Shown here in pieces: positions 62,449-64,000 of a stretch of 64,000 nt of DNA. The stretch spans positions 6,510,001 through 6,574,000 of the forward strand of contig NZ_LT607410.1 of assembly GCF_900091515.1 (NCBI RefSeq). Direction: 5' to 3'. Under the pieces are notes generated by a model. The model had not been told where the DNA came from and ran no database searches. It saw nothing but the letters and a program-made list of their open reading frames with translations. The position numbers and the translations under genes were made by a program. Source of the stretch: Micromonospora purpureochromogenes (GTDB taxonomy: Bacteria; Actinomycetota; Actinomycetes; Mycobacteriales; Micromonosporaceae). How positions within the stretch are numbered: position 1 is the stretch's first letter; each line of letters opens with the position of its first letter.

Positions 62449-62748
62449 ATGACCACACCGAGCACCCCGACCCGGGGCTACACCGCCAGCAAGGACCAGC
62501 TGTTCGCGCGGCTGCGCCGCGTCGAGGGCCAGGTCCGCGGCGTGGAGAAGATGGTCGACGACGACCGGTACTGCATCGACGTGCTGACCCAGATCTCGGC
62601 GATCCAGGCCGCCCTGGACAAGGTCGCCCTCGGCCTGCTCGACGGCCACGCCCGGCACTGCATGCACGAGGGGGCCGCCGAGGGGCGCGCCGACGAGATG
62701 GCCGCCGAGATGATGGCCGCCGTCGGCCGCCTGATGAAGCGCGGCTGA
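62449..62748 (+). CDS. csoR: CsoR-family copper-sensing repressor
   Basis: 99 residues, four-helix CsoR/RcnR fold: LFARLRRVEGQVRGVEKMVD, DRYCIDVLTQISAIQAALD, and HARHCMHEGAAEGRADEM. The Cys-His-Cys copper ligands are visible (YCIDVLTQ Cys, then H and C in ARHCMHE). Copper binding should release the two palindromes and switch on copZ and copA. Divergent from copZ. Confidence 0.93.
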   Translation: MTTPSTPTRGYTASKDQLFARLRRVEGQVRGVEKMVDDDRYCIDVLTQISAIQAALDKVALGLLDGHARHCMHEGAAEGRADEMAAEMMAAVGRLMKRG

Positions 62749-62900
62749 GCCCGCCTTCCGCTTCGGGACGTTCGGCCCGGTCGACCCGGGCCCGCCGCCC
62801 CCGGACGTCCGCCGTCGGCGCGACTAGCGTCGGAGGTGACGACCGGGACCGGCGCCACCGGCACCGGACCGGCCGCCCGAGTCACGGAAGGAGGGCGGCC

Positions 62901-63122
62901 ATGATGGGGTACGGCCCGATGGCGGGCCTTATGTGGATCTGGCCGGTGCTGACGCTGGCCGGCCTGGCGGCCCTGGGCTACCTGACCTACCGGCTGGCAC
63001 AGCCGCCGTCGACGGCCGCCGCCACCGCGGCGCGGACGATCCTCGACGAGCGCTATGCGCGCGGCGAGATCGACGACGAGGAGTACCAGCGGCGGCGGTC
63101 GGCACTGCGGACCGCAGCCTGA
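62901..63122 (+). CDS. SHOCT-domain small membrane protein
   Basis: 73 residues: one membrane helix (MWIWPVLTLAGLAALGYLTY) followed by a SHOCT domain, ILDERYARGEIDDEEYQRRR. Preceded by GGAGGG. These small proteins are common near copper or DUF305 genes; a role in oligomerisation is likely but undefined. Convergent with the DUF305 gene. Confidence 0.85.
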   Translation: MMGYGPMAGLMWIWPVLTLAGLAALGYLTYRLAQPPSTAAATAARTILDERYARGEIDDEEYQRRRSALRTAA

Positions 63123-63153
63123 CCGGCGCGGCCACCCCGCCCGACCGGGACGC

Positions 63154-63173
63154 CGGAGCCACGAGGCTCCGGA
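63154..63173. terminator. Bidirectional terminator-like hairpin
   Basis: CCGGAGCC-ACGA-GGCTCCGG, a perfect 8-bp stem extended by partial GGGACG/CGCCCC pairing, lies between convergent genes at 63,122 and 63,192. No T-run. Confidence 0.5.
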
Positions 63174-63191
63174 CGCCCCGGCCGGCGGCGG

Positions 63192-63821
63192 TCAGAGCCG
63201 GGCGAGGATCTTCCGCATGGTGTCGATCTCGCTCTCCTGGGCGGTGACGATCTGCTGCGCCATGGCCTTGGCGTCCGCGTTGGCCCCGCTGGCGATCTCC
63301 TCCTTCGCCATGGTGATCGCGCCCTGGTGATGGGCGATCATCATGGTCAGGAACTGCCGGTCGAACTCCCGGCCGGAGGCGGCCGCCAGCTCCGCCATGT
63401 CGTCGTCGGACATCATGCCGGGCATGCCGTGGTCGTGGTGGCCGCCGCTCGGGCTGCCGGAGGGGACGGGCCGGCCCCACGCGGTGAGCCAGCCGGTCAT
63501 GGTGGCGATCTCCGGCGCCTGGGCGCCCTTGATCTGCGCGGCGAGGCGCTTGACCTCGGGGTCCTCGGCACGGCTGTCGGCCAGCTCCGACATCCGTACC
63601 GCCTGCTGGTGGTGCGGGATCATCATCTGGGCGAACATCACGTCGGCGTCGCCGAACGTGGCGGACGCGCTTGCCGAGGGGCCGGCGGTGACGCCAGTGC
63701 CCGACATGCCGTGGCCGGAGCCGGCCGAGTGGTCGTCGCCGCCGCAGGCGGCCAGGGCGAGAGCGGCGCTGAGAGCGACGCCGGCCAGGGCGGCACGGCG
63801 CGCGATGGTACGAGTGGACAC
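63192..63821 (-). CDS. DUF305-domain lipoprotein
   Basis: 209 residues. Lipoprotein signal with ALAACGG (Cys about 26). Two copies of the DUF305 ferritin-like motif: VMFAQMMIPHHQQAVRMSEL and FLTMMIAHHQGAITMAKEEI, with His-rich GGHHDHGMPGMM between them. DUF305 proteins often sit beside copper resistance genes and probably bind metal at the cell surface. The region 63,822-64,000 upstream shows no gene within the window. Confidence 0.9.
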   Translation of the reverse strand: MSTRTIARRAALAGVALSAALALAACGGDDHSAGSGHGMSGTGVTAGPSASASATFGDADVMFAQMMIPHHQQAVRMSELADSRAEDPEVKRLAAQIKGAQAPEIATMTGWLTAWGRPVPSGSPSGGHHDHGMPGMMSDDDMAELAAASGREFDRQFLTMMIAHHQGAITMAKEEIASGANADAKAMAQQIVTAQESEIDTMRKILARL

Positions 63822-64000
63822 GATCAGACCTTTCGGTGTGAGAACGTACGCAGCGGACTCCGGACGCGGCTTGGCCGCGTCGGGGCGTCCTATCTGCGCA
63901 GCACCGACACCGTGGCGAGGCGAAGCCCGACGGGGCGGGGTGGCGGGGCGCGCGGCCCACGCGACCGCCCCGACGCGTGGCGGGTCGCGACAGCGGGGCG

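Overview
The window looks like a high-GC actinomycete chromosome, most likely Micromonosporaceae (Micromonospora or a close relative). The basis is the GC-rich third codon positions, frequent GTG starts, and gene families common in that group: DUF6244, DUF2786, DUF3152, DUF1707, a SigB/SigF-type sigma factor and an ECF42-type sigma factor with its YCII partner. Species was not determined.

The window splits sharply near 29.4 kb. The left part (1-29.4 kb) is accessory DNA crowded with mobile elements. It holds three copies of one 917-bp IS5-family element, each with a perfect 3-bp target duplication (ACT, AGT, AAT); a 1,104-bp IS5-type element (TAA duplication); an 888-bp IS5-type element (TA duplication); a nearly complete IS3 element (3.9-5.2 kb); and degenerate IS3, IS481 and IS21-like pieces. 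Two 46-bp direct repeats (17,236 and 29,361) carry the 5' half of a tRNA-Arg(CCU) gene, and a 3' half of a tRNA-Gly(CCC) gene lies at 25,039-25,080. These are attachment-site scars of integrative elements, and the 29,361 copy marks the edge of the accessory region. Cargo includes a polymorphic-toxin locus (DUF6244, CdiA-C-like tRNase, SitI3-like immunity), other possible immunity-type genes (ankyrin, SMI1/KNR4), an amylo-1,6-glucosidase/SCP2 pair, an alpha/beta hydrolase, a carboxymuconolactone decarboxylase-like protein, a BldC-like regulator, and several broken genes (two PH-like membrane proteins, a phosphotransferase, an SDR, an ankyrin protein).

The right part (29.4-64 kb) contains no recognisable insertion sequence. 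In order: a permease/TIGR03943 pair; a GH6 lipoprotein; a membrane protein followed by a polysaccharide deacetylase-glycosyltransferase whose frame is broken at a (CCGGG)4 tract; a large secreted repeat protein; a poly-gamma-glutamate operon (pgsB-pgsC-NlpC/P60-pgsA); a fatty-acid desaturase; a SigB-type sigma factor; a FUSC-like transporter; a partner-switching cluster (HATPase, SpoIIE/PP2C phosphatase, GAF-ANTAR, STAS); DUF3152 and DUF2786 genes; YCII with an ECF42-type sigma factor and a RibD-like reductase; a CsbD stress protein with a SigB-type promoter; and a copper module (CopA, a secreted copper-associated protein, CopZ, CsoR) with two CsoR-type palindromes.

Functionally, the right part reads as cell-surface polymer synthesis, general stress signalling and copper homeostasis. 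The left part is an integration hot spot. The most unusual local signals are the repeat-dependent frame of the deacetylase-glycosyltransferase, a pseudoknot-like leader over the transposase start in all three 917-bp elements, and an IS insertion whose exact removal restores the reading frame of its target gene.
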